The notes under the pieces were generated by a model. The model ran no database searches. It was not told the DNA's origin and saw nothing but the letters and a program-made list of their open reading frames with translations. Both the position numbers and the translations under genes were made by a program. From NCBI GenBank assembly GCA_037176885.1, contig JAWWNJ010000023.1, positions 2,108,001 through 2,172,000 on the forward strand: a DNA stretch of 64,000 nucleotides, read 5' to 3'. Below are positions 1 to 11,060 of this stretch, piece after piece (positions within the stretch are counted from its first letter, which is position 1; every line of letters starts with the position of its first letter). Source of the stretch: Favolaschia claudopus. Taxonomy: Eukaryota > Basidiomycota > Agaricomycetes > Agaricales > Mycenaceae.

Positions 1-1146
1 GACTAAGTCATTCAGAGGGTGGCAGTTCGGGCTGGTGTCGGGCTTTCAAAGTTCAATTTCTCTTCCACGTGCCGGCGAGAAATGACAGCTTCCAAATTTA
101 GACTTACTGATCGGTTACTTTCTTCGCGAGGATCCATCACGCCAATCTTCCACCTTCCCGCGACTCACAACTTGAAACTTGCCACCCACTGCCGCCCACG
201 CAACGGTGATTATAATTTTCGCTTGTTTTCGCCTGCTGCATACATGCACCTCCGACTCCAACGAATACCGGCGAAATACCCTCCGTTCTGCTTGACGCTG
301 CTCGACGGTCCCCTCGGCCGCCAGGCCCGAGCTGGCACCGGTGATTTATTGACCGCGCGCTTCACAATTAGACGCTCGGCGAGTTGTATTCTGCGATAGG
401 CAAGCGATGGTGATGTATACTTGGGTTCCATGAGTACGGTGAGCACAGCTTCCGATTATACGTCGTTTTGAAACTGCGAGGGATCACCACAACTACATAC
501 TATTTCCATGTTCTATTCGAACTCAGTGTTTTGGCAACTGTACGAAATAGCTCATGCAGCCAATGTTGATGCCTGGACAGATTGTGCGCAAGACCAAGGC
601 GACGACGGCATCGGAGATGCCGTCCTGCAACGTCGTACGGCGAACGCATGAATGCTGTCGTACAGATGGATTCCTTATCCGGTCTGTATTCATCCGGTTG
701 GTAGTTCCATTGCAAATCCCGTCCTCTCCGGAATGAATGTCAATGCTGCCCAGCCGCCCAGCGAAAAAACAGACGGTGTCGAACAGGTTCGTATCCATTT
801 TCATTTTTTCTGTGATTCCTTCCTGGGTTTTCGAACCAGAAAAAGTAGCAACGGCACATTAGGACCATGACGAACTGTGCGTCAGACTAGCTCTTGAATT
901 TAAATTTGAGTCACAGGTCAAGAAGTTGATGTGCCAAATGGAGGTATTTTTTCCTGCTTCTATGAGTACGACAGCGCTCGGCTAATGATTGAGACATGGA
1001 GACTCTATCTCCCATGTGTCAGCGACCGACGGACTACTCGGAGGCGCTCAGGCACCTGCGTCGCAAGCGAACGCCCAGTTTCCTAATATTTGTTTTCGCT
1101 AGCATATAACAAGTTTCCGACTTTTCTGTCGATGCCCCACATAACC
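1..1146. other. No gene recognised; upstream region of the Zn2Cys6 gene
   Basis: Short open frames occur on both strands, but none has a recognisable domain or a consistent intron structure. The last few hundred bases probably hold the promoter and 5' UTR of the Zn2Cys6 gene that starts at 1147. The end of a gene lying to the left could be in the first few hundred bases, but I cannot support one. Confidence 0.4.
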
Positions 1147-3261
1147 ATGTCTGCCCCAAAGCCTGCTAAATTCAAAACTCCCACATGCGCTCTGTGCCGT
1201 CGACGTAAACTTGTGAGTGAGGGATTTCGCGCTCACCGCATTGCTTGCTCAGTAGTATCGCAAATCTTAGCGCTGTGATGGGGGAGATCCTTGTGGTCCG
1301 TGCACGAGAACTCGGACGCCCGTGATCTGCACCTACGTTCCGAAAACTGTTGGACAGCTTCGGTCGGAATTACCAAAAGGAGGGGCATGCGTAAGTTCAG
1401 CTTTACAATGTTCATTTCTTCCATTTAACAAAACATTCCAGATTACTTGTCGGTAAGAATTTGACGTTTTCCAAAGTGTGAGCTCTGAGTTAATCGACAT
1501 TTTCAGACAGAGAAAACGGGTAAGTGCTATCAACGATCGTTCGACCGTCCTTGACCCAGCGAACAATGAATAGCGCTGCGATGGGACTCTTCCCTGTATT
1601 ACATGCACAAAAACAATGCGACCTGACGAGTGTCGGTACCGGGAGAAACCGAAGGGTAAATCGAAACCGATCAAACGGTCACCACCCGAGGACCCATTTT
1701 CATCCGACTCGTCCAGCTCTTCGTCCTCTTCGCGACCCACTACTCCGACCTCTCAAGTCTCTCCTCCTCCAGTACAGCTCAAATTACAAGCCGAACATCC
1801 GGACGGCCAGCTTGACCTTAATCCGCTGCTTTCCTGGCCCGACTTGAGCTCAATCTGCGACCCACTATACCGCTCGTGTTCACCGAATGATCCCCCTGGA
1901 GGCATATTCGTTATGCCTAGCATCGAGACGGGCTATTTCTCGTCCCCTGTTCAATCAGAAGAGCGGCCCTCTGACACTTTCACCACGTTGGTATCCATTT
2001 CCCAAGACTGCTGCTATATTTCTGATTTTTTCTCAAGTCGAAATCTCTTCTTAGCGCATAGCTGGCAATACGGTCTAAGCATTATCGCCGCAAAGCGGGA
2101 AGCAATATCCGCTGGAGATTCCTCAGAGCTCATTGTCGCCCCGCTTCTTGTCAGCGTTTGTGAGCTGATGGGATACCTCGTGAAGAGTAATTCTCCTCCC
2201 GAAGCATGGGTTCCGTTTGGTCTTCCTGCCGCAACGGAAGCCGAGCTTGAGCGTCTTGTCTGCAGCAAGCTCGAGAGTCCTTCCGGTCGGGGAATGGAGC
2301 CTCTACTTCGTCTCCAGGTGTGCACCTTGCTGTCGCTTTACTTTGCGCAGAAAGAAGACATGCGCATCGCCCAAGAGTTTCTGGGTACAGCGAGCAACAT
2401 AGTCGTTCAACATTCGGTTGCCCTCGGATTGGAACATCCCTTGGCTGACGTTTGGAGCCCAACATTTGATATCTCGTACCTCGCTCCGCACGGCGTCTCT
2501 GATGAGGCGAGGGCAGCGTTTTCTCAAATGATTTACCTCGATATTCAGTACGGGCTGATCTTCAAACTTCCCTCCACTGTCGATCCAAGGTTAATTGAAA
2601 AATTCCGGCGGTTATCGGCAGGTCATAATCTTGCATCCCAATATATCGGCTCATATTCTTTCATTATAGACCTTGCACTGGGCTGACACCGAGATAAATT
2701 TCGTTCGAGCTAAGAGTATTCTATCTCTGCACGATAGTAGGCACGTAGCAGCTGCATGGAAACGATGGGATTTCGGTAGGTCCCAAATAGCACACCGGTA
2801 GCCTGCGACTCGACTGTCAACTTACCTGTTGTTCAGAACAACCAACACCGGTGGCGTGGACTAAACGCTACTGGAGTCTAATCGAGGAAATATATTCGCA
2901 TGTCAATTTCCTCAACACGGCGGTAATGGACGTCTCTTGTATTCCAGTCCTCCAGGGGGCTCTCCCTACGCTGAATACCTGTCTTATCACATCTCTGGCG
3001 GCCCTCGCGGAGTTGTACGGCTTATTTGCGTTGTCTCAGCCCGAATCTCGTCAGAAGCACCGCGAAGTCGTCAGCGAAATCGCTAATATCACTCAACGGT
3101 TTTCCGAAAACGACTACCAACATCTGGATCCTATCCTCAGCGTATGCGTTTCACTATTCAACATATTGTTCAGATTCTTACATTCCTTATCCCCAGATTT
3201 GCTGGTCAATTGCGTGGCGAACATTACCGGAAACATTGGAATGGAGTATGCCCGGCTCTGA
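1147..3261 (+). CDS. Fungal transcription factor with two consecutive Zn2Cys6 clusters
   Basis: Predicted nuclear DNA-binding regulator of about 594 aa. Exons by splice signals: 1147-1212, 1271-1390, 1442-1452, 1507-1519, 1574-2617, 2670-2775, 2837-3261. Exons 1-2 encode a complete CX2CX6CX5CX2CX8C cluster (CALCRRRKLRC, then DPCGPC). Exons 2-5 joined encode a second one with the same spacing (CITCRQRKRRC, then LPCITC). The 11- and 13-nt microexons are needed to build the second cluster and keep frame exactly. A Ser-rich linker follows (about residues 85-110), then a helical region like the fungal-specific regulatory domain, ending in an aromatic-rich part (WTKRYW near the start of the last exon). 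The exon 5/6 junction needs a non-canonical GC-AG intron (2618-2669); with no intron the frame stops at 2686. In-frame upstream ATGs exist at 1090 and 1132. Target genes are unknown. Confidence 0.8.
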
Positions 3262-3893
3262 TTCAACTCAAGACGACAATGTTTTTCGGTCGGGTTTGCT
3301 CTTCTTGCATGCTGAGTGTAGCAGGAAGTTGCGGCGAGCGAACCACTTCGCAGTATAGGCATGATTAGGAAGGTTTCGGAATTTTCATACGGCTGATTTT
3401 ACTATTCCATTTAATGCAGAGTACCGTAAATCGTATTGAGGATAATGTATTTGTGTATTATAGTCAACGGAACGAGAATTGAACACATTGTGATTTTTCA
3501 ACCATGGGAAAGCGGAGGCGGAATATCATGAGATTGCAATGACAAGTGTACGAGCTACGGCTACGGCGTTATTCCTTACCAAACATGTAGAAGTATCGTT
3601 TGAGGCAGAACGAGGAGCTCCAATCCACTATTGGTGAGTTTGCAGCCCTCGCTACCTCTCACAGCTTCTGAGGATTGAGTATACCGCAGATTAAAATGCG
3701 TCCAACATGATACCGAGTTTTTTTTCGATTGTATACAAGATTCCCGGAAACAATGATAATCTAAAAAAAAAGTGTGCAGAGCCCACTATGAATCCACCCA
3801 AAGATCGGTTTTTCTCAAATTGTCCATCATCTCAATCTCAACAACTGGAGTGTCCTTGACCCGAGCTCGTTCGACCTGGAATAAATCTTCAAT
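3262..3893. other. Intergenic region between convergent genes
   Basis: About 630 bp between the 3' ends of the Zn2Cys6 gene (+) and the DUF6534-type gene (-). It is AT-richer than its surroundings, with T and A runs near 3718-3770, as expected for 3' UTRs and polyadenylation regions. No open frame or structural element stands out. Confidence 0.5.
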
Positions 3894-5619
3894 TCAGAAA
3901 GGTGCAAGGATAGGTGTTTGCCGTACGCTTGAATCTGAGTAGTCCTGGCGGTTGTCAATGTGTACCTGAGATAACGACATATTAGACTTGAACCATACAA
4001 ACGAATTACACACGTACCACAGCTGTTCGATGGACGTCTGCGTCGGTCAGTATAATATTGACAGAAGTCAGCTCTTGTTCCTTACGGATTCCACCTAAAT
4101 CCTCCGCAAATTCACTCCGACTCGGAGGTACACGATCGCCCGAGAGTGCATTCACGCTCGTAGAGGTAGCCTGAGAACCGCCTCTGCCCGAGCGCCGGAT
4201 GTTCAGATTCGCAAGCTAAATGTCCAGATCTGTTTAAAGCTGCATATAGAGAGGCTTAACGTACCATAGTGAGAATATAGATGCGGCCCAGGGAATATAT
4301 AATCCCGACGGGCACTGTGATGGCCGGATCAGCATGAATAATGAGTCGCCGAGAGACGACATGCCATTACTCTCGTTGTTGAATAGAAATCTACAGTCAG
4401 ATGTGAGGCCTCAGATCCGGAGAGGTCTAATTTGAAACTCACGCAATGAGCCCTGCGATTGAGATGGTCGCGCCAGCCGCCCCACTCTGCAACGTCAGTG
4501 CAACAAGCTTCTTGATGATACTGAATATCGTGTCAATCGCTATTCGCCAACGAATGCAGCCTCTATTGACCTGTTCGTGTTGACGAAACCAGTTTTAACT
4601 TTGCGGAATTCCCAAATAAGCACCGCTGCGATACAAAGGTCTGTCAAGGCTGCAGTTGCCAAGAATATCCTACGAGATTGGAGTCAGTCTATCACGAAGC
4701 TAGTGCACATTATACAAGACATACGCGGCAGGGATTCTCAATTTCCCCCGATCAGCAAAGGCTGGGTGAAGTGTGATCATAATGCCAGACGTCCACGCTC
4801 CGCCCAGCTGCAAGACGTTCAGAAGACGGGACACATAGCCTCGGACAGAAACATACTGCAGCTAGAACAAGCACTCCAAGAGTGAGAGTTATGATAATAT
4901 TCTTGGTTCTACGTGCGAGTTGGATGGTGTGACAACATCGGTAGAGACAAGGGTACGCACAACCTATAGTATCTGACGACAAGGAACGCCTGCACTGAGG
5001 CAGCAAGGGCACCCGTTATGTACGCGAACATTGGGATCGTCTGTAAAGGGCATCAGGCTTCGCTGGACCCTGGTACATGTCGCTCGCGCTTACCCAATTT
5101 TGCGTCAAGAAATAAGTAGGGTCGTCTATAACAGTCAAAATAGGATCAGTGAGGCGCGTCGACGATCGGAACGACACGGACTTGCGTGGGTTATGGTATA
5201 CTGCAAAGAATGGTTGCTCGTGAGCCCGCGGTCAAGGAGAGAGCAGCATGGATGCAGACCAGATACACGCCTGCATAACTCCCGATTATAGATGCCGTGT
5301 CGATGGCACAAGTGAAGACCACGAAGAGCTACGAAAGCAGTCGGTTAACGCTCGAAGGATATGACACTGCACACACCTTTAACATCGGAGGATCTTTTGG
5401 AAAGTGTCGGAAGTAATAGGTGAGCTGGAGAGGAAGTGAGGATGCCAAATCTACATCGCCGAAGCATCGGGACGCACCTGAACCAACTCCATGCCATACA
5501 GAAGCTGTATCAAGAGAAATGAGCCCTCTCCGACATGCGTCGCATAGAAAAGTGGTTCTGACTGTTGCAGCCCAGGTGCCTACTAATAAGGCACTGAAAA
5601 TCGTTGGTGTCAATGTCAT
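3894..5619 (-). CDS. DUF6534-type seven-transmembrane protein, 15 short exons
   Basis: Predicted plasma- or endomembrane protein of about 323 aa, of the family abundant in Agaricomycetes (usually 300-350 aa, function unknown). Exons on the minus strand: 5619-5563, 5504-5478, 5424-5377, 5328-5269, 5200-5182, 5125-5094, 5040-4964, 4908-4857, 4807-4725, 4669-4571, 4520-4443, 4390-4371, 4314-4265, 4215-4018, 3965-3894. Every junction keeps phase. Family landmarks appear in order: GTWAATLLYGMELVQ in the first helix, YYFRHFPKDP in the loop, YRTKN after a transmembrane segment, TDLCIAAVLIW, KTGFVNTNS, and near the C-terminus GRIYILTMLANLNIR. The C-terminal 80 residues are polar and probably cytosolic. 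ATG 5619 is preferred because the first helix follows at once; an in-frame ATG at 5649 is possible. Several exons are tiny (19, 20, 27, 32 nt). Confidence 0.82.
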
Positions 5620-6293
5620 AGTCAGAAAGTGGTGCCAAGTACAACCCACCCTGTGATAGTGTCCATGCTGGGGAGGGCGACAGACATAACGATAACGAGC
5701 AAGTTACGGGGAGTGAAAAGCGACAGTGGCGTAACATTATGCACAGAACGCAATCCAATTTAAAGTCGAGCCCAAGACGATTTGAGGACGTGTCGTGGTG
5801 AAGCGTTTCCCTCGATCGACCTCCTGTATCGTGATCCGTGTGTGGTTTCCTAGGAACAGCACGCGGTTTACCCCAACCGAGGCCGTATATAGTTGAGATA
5901 CTCTATATTCGTGCGTGCACGCGCGCCTATAGGGGTCGGCTCAAACCTCTTGCAACAAGTTCTGACACGACCTAAGTCAGAGACAGCTCAATCCTTCCGA
6001 AGCATGATTTGGGGGTCTTCAGTGGATACGTGGAGAAGTGATGAGTCGCTGGAGGAGGTTATATTTTGTCCGAAGGTCAGACGCGAAATTCAAAGAACCC
6101 GAGATATGTATGAACGCGGTCGCTGGTTACGGAGGTCATCAATTAGGGCGAAGGATACCGAGCCCAACAGACGTCTGCGGTCGGGCAACCGATGGTGAGT
6201 GAAGGATAGGGTTAACGACGATTCCCAGTCACAGAGTAAGCCGCTTGGTCACAGGAAATGCGCGCAACGCGTGTTATGGTCTATAGTTACGGA
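5620..6293. other. Intergenic region, no gene recognised
   Basis: About 670 bp between the start of the DUF6534-type gene and the 3' end of the F-box gene, both on the minus strand. It should hold the promoter of the former. The plus-strand open frame at 5893-6198 has no recognisable motif. Confidence 0.45.
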
Positions 6294-7520
6294 TTATTGT
6301 ACGTCCCTCCGACCTTCCATGGGAGCGAAGGGATCAATGGGACCGTCAAGCAGCACATCAATCTTCATTCCATCTTTGCGAAGTTGGTCGAATGCCGTGT
6401 GAAAAAAGAATGTCCGCCCTGCATAATACAGCTCGACGCGCTCGAGGCCGGGGCATCGGCTCTGCAGCATCGTGAGCAAAACATCATTGCGACACGACAG
6501 GCCACCGGTGATGCTGAGTGCGCGAAGGTCAGGTAAAAGGCGGGGCCGACGAGTATTGGAGGGGATGGTCATGGCCTCGATGAAGGCGCTCGAGTGCACA
6601 TCCGAGGGCCAACTGAGCTCCAGATGTGCGAGCGTGTTGACCAGCCTGAGGATGGCGATGAGTTCTGCCTCGGTCAGGACGACGTTGGTGAGGCTGAGCC
6701 GGTGAAGGGGGGGACAACACGCGGTCAGGAAGGGGACGATGTGATTGTTGTCAGTGAAGTCGTCCAGGACGAGTTCCTGCAGCTCGGGAACGACAAGATT
6801 GCGGAGGAAGTTTTGCTTGAACTTATTGCTGCAGTTGGAGATGGTCAGAGACCTGAGCGTGGACGTCGTTCTTGAGCATGCACCCCCGGCCCAATAACAG
6901 TACTCCACCCAGAGCTCCCTCAACTGGGGAGCGAGTCGAAGGATATTCAAAGCGTCCACGGCTAAGCAGCCCCGAAGACAGCACTTGCTCAGCTTGCTCC
7001 ATGGCTCGACAAACGTGGCCGAAATCGACCCAGGCTGCGTCCGAAGTATGAGCTCGTGAAGCTGCGGATGCGGCTGGAACAGTTTTTCGAGGTCAAGTTC
7101 CTCGACATATCGAATGTCCATTCTTTTTAAGATGGGGAATGAGTGAGTACTGTCTCGCAAGAGTTCCACTTGATTTGGTCTAGGACAAGCCAGGGAAACC
7201 GAATGCCACCGGTGCGTAACTGCGAGCAGCAGCTGTAGAGTCGAGACAATGTTCCGCGGCTCGCAGAACACGATGGATAGCGGGACTTGTCCTGATCTTT
7301 CCAACTGCAGCTCCAAGAGCGAACAGAGGGAGTCTTCCCGAATCTCTTCTTCGTCCAAGTCTATACAAGACCACAACTGAGATGTCGACAGCGCGACATC
7401 CCTCCACCCCCTGCATATGGTGGCCACAAGTCGGGGTCTACAGCCTTCGTGGTCCTCACGACAATGAAGAAATATTTCGGACAGAATTTCAACTGGTAGA
7501 CGCTGAATTATAGATTCCAT
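6294..7520 (-). CDS. F-box protein with leucine-rich C-terminal half
   Basis: Intron-free frame of 408 aa. Residues about 1-45 form a typical basidiomycete F-box: LPVEILSEIFLHC, then CRGWRDVALSTSQLWSCIDL. That domain is known to bind Skp1 in SCF ubiquitin ligases. The rest is Leu-rich with irregular LRR-like strands (for example LRSLTISNC, LQELVLDDF, LHRLSLTNV, LAHLELSW), the usual substrate-recruiting part. The frame starts with ATG at 7520, right before the F-box, so the start is secure. F-box families are greatly expanded in mushroom genomes and the substrate cannot be predicted. A second F-box gene lies at 11061-12455; the two are not close copies. Confidence 0.88.
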   Translation of the reverse strand: MESIIQRLPVEILSEIFLHCREDHEGCRPRLVATICRGWRDVALSTSQLWSCIDLDEEEIREDSLCSLLELQLERSGQVPLSIVFCEPRNIVSTLQLLLAVTHRWHSVSLACPRPNQVELLRDSTHSFPILKRMDIRYVEELDLEKLFQPHPQLHELILRTQPGSISATFVEPWSKLSKCCLRGCLAVDALNILRLAPQLRELWVEYCYWAGGACSRTTSTLRSLTISNCSNKFKQNFLRNLVVPELQELVLDDFTDNNHIVPFLTACCPPLHRLSLTNVVLTEAELIAILRLVNTLAHLELSWPSDVHSSAFIEAMTIPSNTRRPRLLPDLRALSITGGLSCRNDVLLTMLQSRCPGLERVELYYAGRTFFFHTAFDQLRKDGMKIDVLLDGPIDPFAPMEGRRDVQ

Positions 7521-7765
7521 TAGACTTTCGGCCGATGTACTGGATTGGGTAGACGCATATAGCTGAACGATGAGTCCCAGGGAGTGGTTCGAAGACGGCC
7601 CGGTCGACGACGCTGGGAGTGAGCAAGTTGAGGCAAGTTGGCGCTCAGCAACGTGTGAGAAGACATATTACGTCACCTGAAGGGTGTATTTTTTTACAAG
7701 TCGGTAATATGGTGACTACAGAGCGGTATATACAGCAAAGCAAGTAAACAGTTATACATCAAGAT
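7521..7765. promoter_or_regulatory. Short spacer: promoter of the F-box gene and 3' end of the 824-aa gene
   Basis: This 245-bp gap is flanked by two minus-strand genes, so it must hold the terminator of the 824-aa gene and the promoter of the F-box gene. No specific motif was identified. Confidence 0.4.
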
Positions 7766-10461
7766 TCAAACTTCATTCACAGCAGCCCTGGCCCTAGCAC
7801 TTCCATTCCCATTCGTCCTTGGTGTTTTTGTCGATCCACCTTCAATTTCATCCGTCCCAGGCGAACGCATTCTCTTTGTGCTGTTACGATTCCCCCACAC
7901 ACTCCGTCTCGTTGGAAAAGGCTGAGGGAAGTACACGTCAATCGCGGGTTTACGCGTGCTTCGTGGTTGCCCTTGCCCTCCACCAAGACCTCCGACGACG
8001 GGAGATTCTATCGCCAAAGAGCTCGGGGTGCCCGTCGCGATGGTACTGGGAGTGCCGCCCGCCGCGGCTGAAAGCGAAGGCTTCTTCTTGTACTGCGATT
8101 TGAGATACAGTTAGAGCAGCCCCAGGATGAACAGAACGAAAAGGCTACCGTTTCGAGCTCCGGCTTGCCTCGCCATTTTTCGATTGCCTCACAGAAGCGC
8201 ACCGCAGCACGCTCGACGGGCTCAGCGGGGTATTGCCACGCAAGATCCTCCATATGCGTAGACAGATCCGGCGTCGATTGCGGGATGTCGTAGAACTAAA
8301 TCAAAATTGATTCCATGTCGGGTTTTTGCATAGAAATGCGCCACAAAACCACTCACCCTCCTCAACCGCGTCTCCATCTCCATTTCATACTCCTCTTCCG
8401 CCGGTCCCTTCCTCGTCGCATTTCCATCCCGCAACGCCGAGGGGAACAACATTCGCCCAGCGTCAAGTAGACTCGGGAGCTCATCGGGATCAAACTCTAC
8501 AAACTTCTCGTCTGCATCAAGATCCTTCTGTGCATCGGTACTCGCCCCTAGCCCTAGCCCGACCTTCAACAACGTGTCAACGGCGTCGGGGCCTCGCCAA
8601 CTCGCTGTAAGATACCCTTCGAGTACTGCGCGCGTTAGCAGCCCAGCTAGGAGAAGATACCACTCCCGCGACGGCCGCAACGCACTCTCATACATCGCCG
8701 TATGATTCTCATACGGACTCGTCTGCGTGGGCTCGACCGCAGGCGGCGGCAACAGCTCCATCTCAGGCGCTGCCGCCGCATCCCACCCCTCCCGTTCCGT
8801 CGACATCGGTGACGTCTCCTCCGACTCATCCAACTCCTCCTCCACAGGCGATGCAGGCTCCTCCTCCTCTCCTCTCGCCTCCCTCCCCATCTCCGCCGCC
8901 ACCATCGCGCTCAACCTCAAAAACCTTGCAATCAACTCTGGCAGCCTCGTATGCCCCATCGCGTTCCCTTCGCCCTCCGTCTTGCGCCTTAGCACGGTTC
9001 CAGCAGGCGCCGGGCGCGCCAGCCCGCTACCGATACCACTTCCATCGAGCCAGCCCGTGATACCGCCGCCTTCGGGCATAGCCTTCCAATACTGTTGTCC
9101 GGCACGGAAATCCGCAGCGTTACCTGTCCCTGCGCCTCCAGCTCCAAAAGACGGCGTTCGTCCGCGTGCACCGGCACCACGCACGGTCGCCTTCGCGGGA
9201 ACACAGATTTCGCAGCCAGTGTGGAGATGGCGAGGGCAGCGGAACGCTGGCGGCGCATTCGCGGTGCTTGGGTCTGCTCCGTCGTTGTATAGTGCTTTTG
9301 CGCGCGCAGTAGGTATCGGAGGGGAGTGGGGCTGTACCTGTAGTCACGAATGAATATTTATACAAACGAAGGTATTTCTTGAATTGACATACAGGATACA
9401 TTGGCCCTGGTCCCGGCCGCATGCTTGAACTGGGGAGGGTCCACGGTTGGACGTCGGGTGTTTCGGGGCACGCCGCAGATATAGTAGCGACATCAGTAAG
9501 CGCAGGGGGGAGCGGCAGTGGATGAATGTTTGCAGCAGCAGATCTAGATGCAGATGGCGAGTTTGGAGCTGTCGCGCTACTCGCCGCACGGTCGCGGAGA
9601 GGATGAACAGGTGCCTGGCGCGCAAATAGGTCATTGATCATGGTCCCCAACCCCAGCCTCAATCGCACGCCATTGGGGAGTACGTGTGGACCCGGCGTGC
9701 GTCCCCCTGTGGGGAGAATACGTGGTGAAGTCGGCGGGGTGAGGACATCCTCGTCAAGGGGACGATGCTCAGGGGGTGGTTGGTCGAGCATGCTTGTGAT
9801 GACTTTTTCAAGTCCTTCTGCGCGGAGGCGCAATGACCGGGCAAGCGCAAGATCTTGCGACCGGAGGCGCTCGTCCTCGTCGTCGTTGTGCGGCCGTCCC
9901 GGGTCACCAGCTCGTGCTTTGAGAGTGACGGCGTCCTCTCCGTCGCTCCCAACGTCGTCTTCCTCTTCGTAGTTTTCTGGACGATGTTGATGCTGGTACT
10001 GCGGCATTCCGGGACCACCGGTTCGATCGGTCATACCGAGCTCCGCACGCGCCTGCGCAAAGCGTGTTCGTCCTGCGAAATGTAAATTGGAGATCTTTCG
10101 GCGAATCCAGAATACACACACCATGTACCCAGAGCATGTGATCAATAATCAGTGTGCGGGTGCTCTTCTCGCGAGGAGGTATAGAATGCAGATGGTGCGC
10201 ATGCTTGTGCGCTGGGGCGCGAAAAACATTTGCATTCGCGTTTGAAGTGGACCCACTCGCATTTGCACCGGAGGCTGGCGGGGCAAGATTGGCCGACGAA
10301 GCAGCCAGATTGGTTGCCGTGGAAGACAGATTGGATACCCTCTGAGCTATGCTAGCTCGAGTCGGAGATGGAGCGCCGTTGCCATTTGAGCGGGAAGGAT
10401 CGCCATTTGCGACGGGAACCAAGAGAAACGGGTTGGAGCGAGAATTGGCTGCCATGGCCAT
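7766..10461 (-). CDS. Conserved basidiomycete protein, 824 aa, function unknown
   Basis: Five exons in phase: 10461-10122, 10072-9393, 9337-8357, 8295-8149, 8092-7766. Introns are 49-61 nt with good GT and AG ends. The N-terminus is Ser/Ala/Asn-rich and disordered. Spliced exons 1/2 give a compact conserved block, TLIIDHMLWVHGRTRFAQAR. A long acidic and Pro-rich segment follows. At the start of exon 3 is a Cys/His cluster (FRCPRHLHTGCEIC) that could bind a metal. Further on come a helical Leu-rich block (TRLPELIARFLRLSAM), an acidic low-complexity stretch and a second helical block (WYLLLAGLLTRAVLEGYL). The C-terminus is basic and rich in Arg/Ser/Thr. I recall this domain order as common in agaricomycetes but know no tested function. 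Overlapping plus-strand frames of up to 208 codons are shadows of its GC-rich codons. Confidence 0.75.
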
Positions 10462-11060
10462 TGTTTAGAAGCAAGAGCTCCCAGGCCTCGGACGTTCAGG
10501 TCTGGAGTCCAGTATTTTGTTTCGGTCCGACAAGTACTGAAAGGCCGTCTTTGGCGGCAGCCCTCGGTATTTATCTTCTGAGCAGATTTGTCCCAGCTCA
10601 GTTACACTGCCCAGAAATCGGCAGACGAGCGAGCAGGAGGCGCGAACGAATCTGTGAACTTTTCACAGATAGCAGAGCCCGACTGAATCCGAGTTTGGAC
10701 TCGGACTCGGAGATTTTCGTCAGATATTCGCTTCCCAGCTATGATTGCAGCTCGTCGCCTATAGTATGTAGATCTACTATGTAGTAGTTCTTCACAGCTT
10801 CGCTTCTCGGCTGCAACTCGTCGCCTATGGTGAGTGAGCTGGGTGAGCTGGTACGCCGCTGCGACGAAAACGTGACAAGTAACATGTCACAACGAACAAC
10901 CGCTTACGAAATAGAAAAACCTTTTCTTTCCCTCTCACCCACACCTCCACTGCCATCGGTGGCGGAGATTTTGAAAGGTCTTCTTAACCCCTACTCGCAG
11001 CGTAGTATCCCGAATGTTCATTGAGTGCGTATCGCTGTAAGTAATTTAGCTGGTGGTACC
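10462..11060. promoter_or_regulatory. Divergent promoter region between the 824-aa and F-box genes
   Basis: A 600-bp region separates two divergent starts. It contains a direct repeat of GCAGCTCGTCGCCTAT-like sequence (about 10746-10761 and, with one change, 10811-10826), and a self-complementary TAGTATGTAGATCTACTA-type segment near 10761-10780. Either could be a regulatory site, but this is inference only. Confidence 0.4.

Noticed and set aside
523..804. Minus-strand frame of 93 codons
   Set aside because: No recognisable motif, and no splice partners found on either side.
8727..9353. Plus-strand frame of 208 codons
   Set aside because: Shadow of exon 3 of the 824-aa gene, whose five exons join in perfect phase on the other strand.
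11025..11060. Upstream extension of the second F-box protein from 11025
   Set aside because: That position is GTG, not ATG; the first ATG in frame is 11061.
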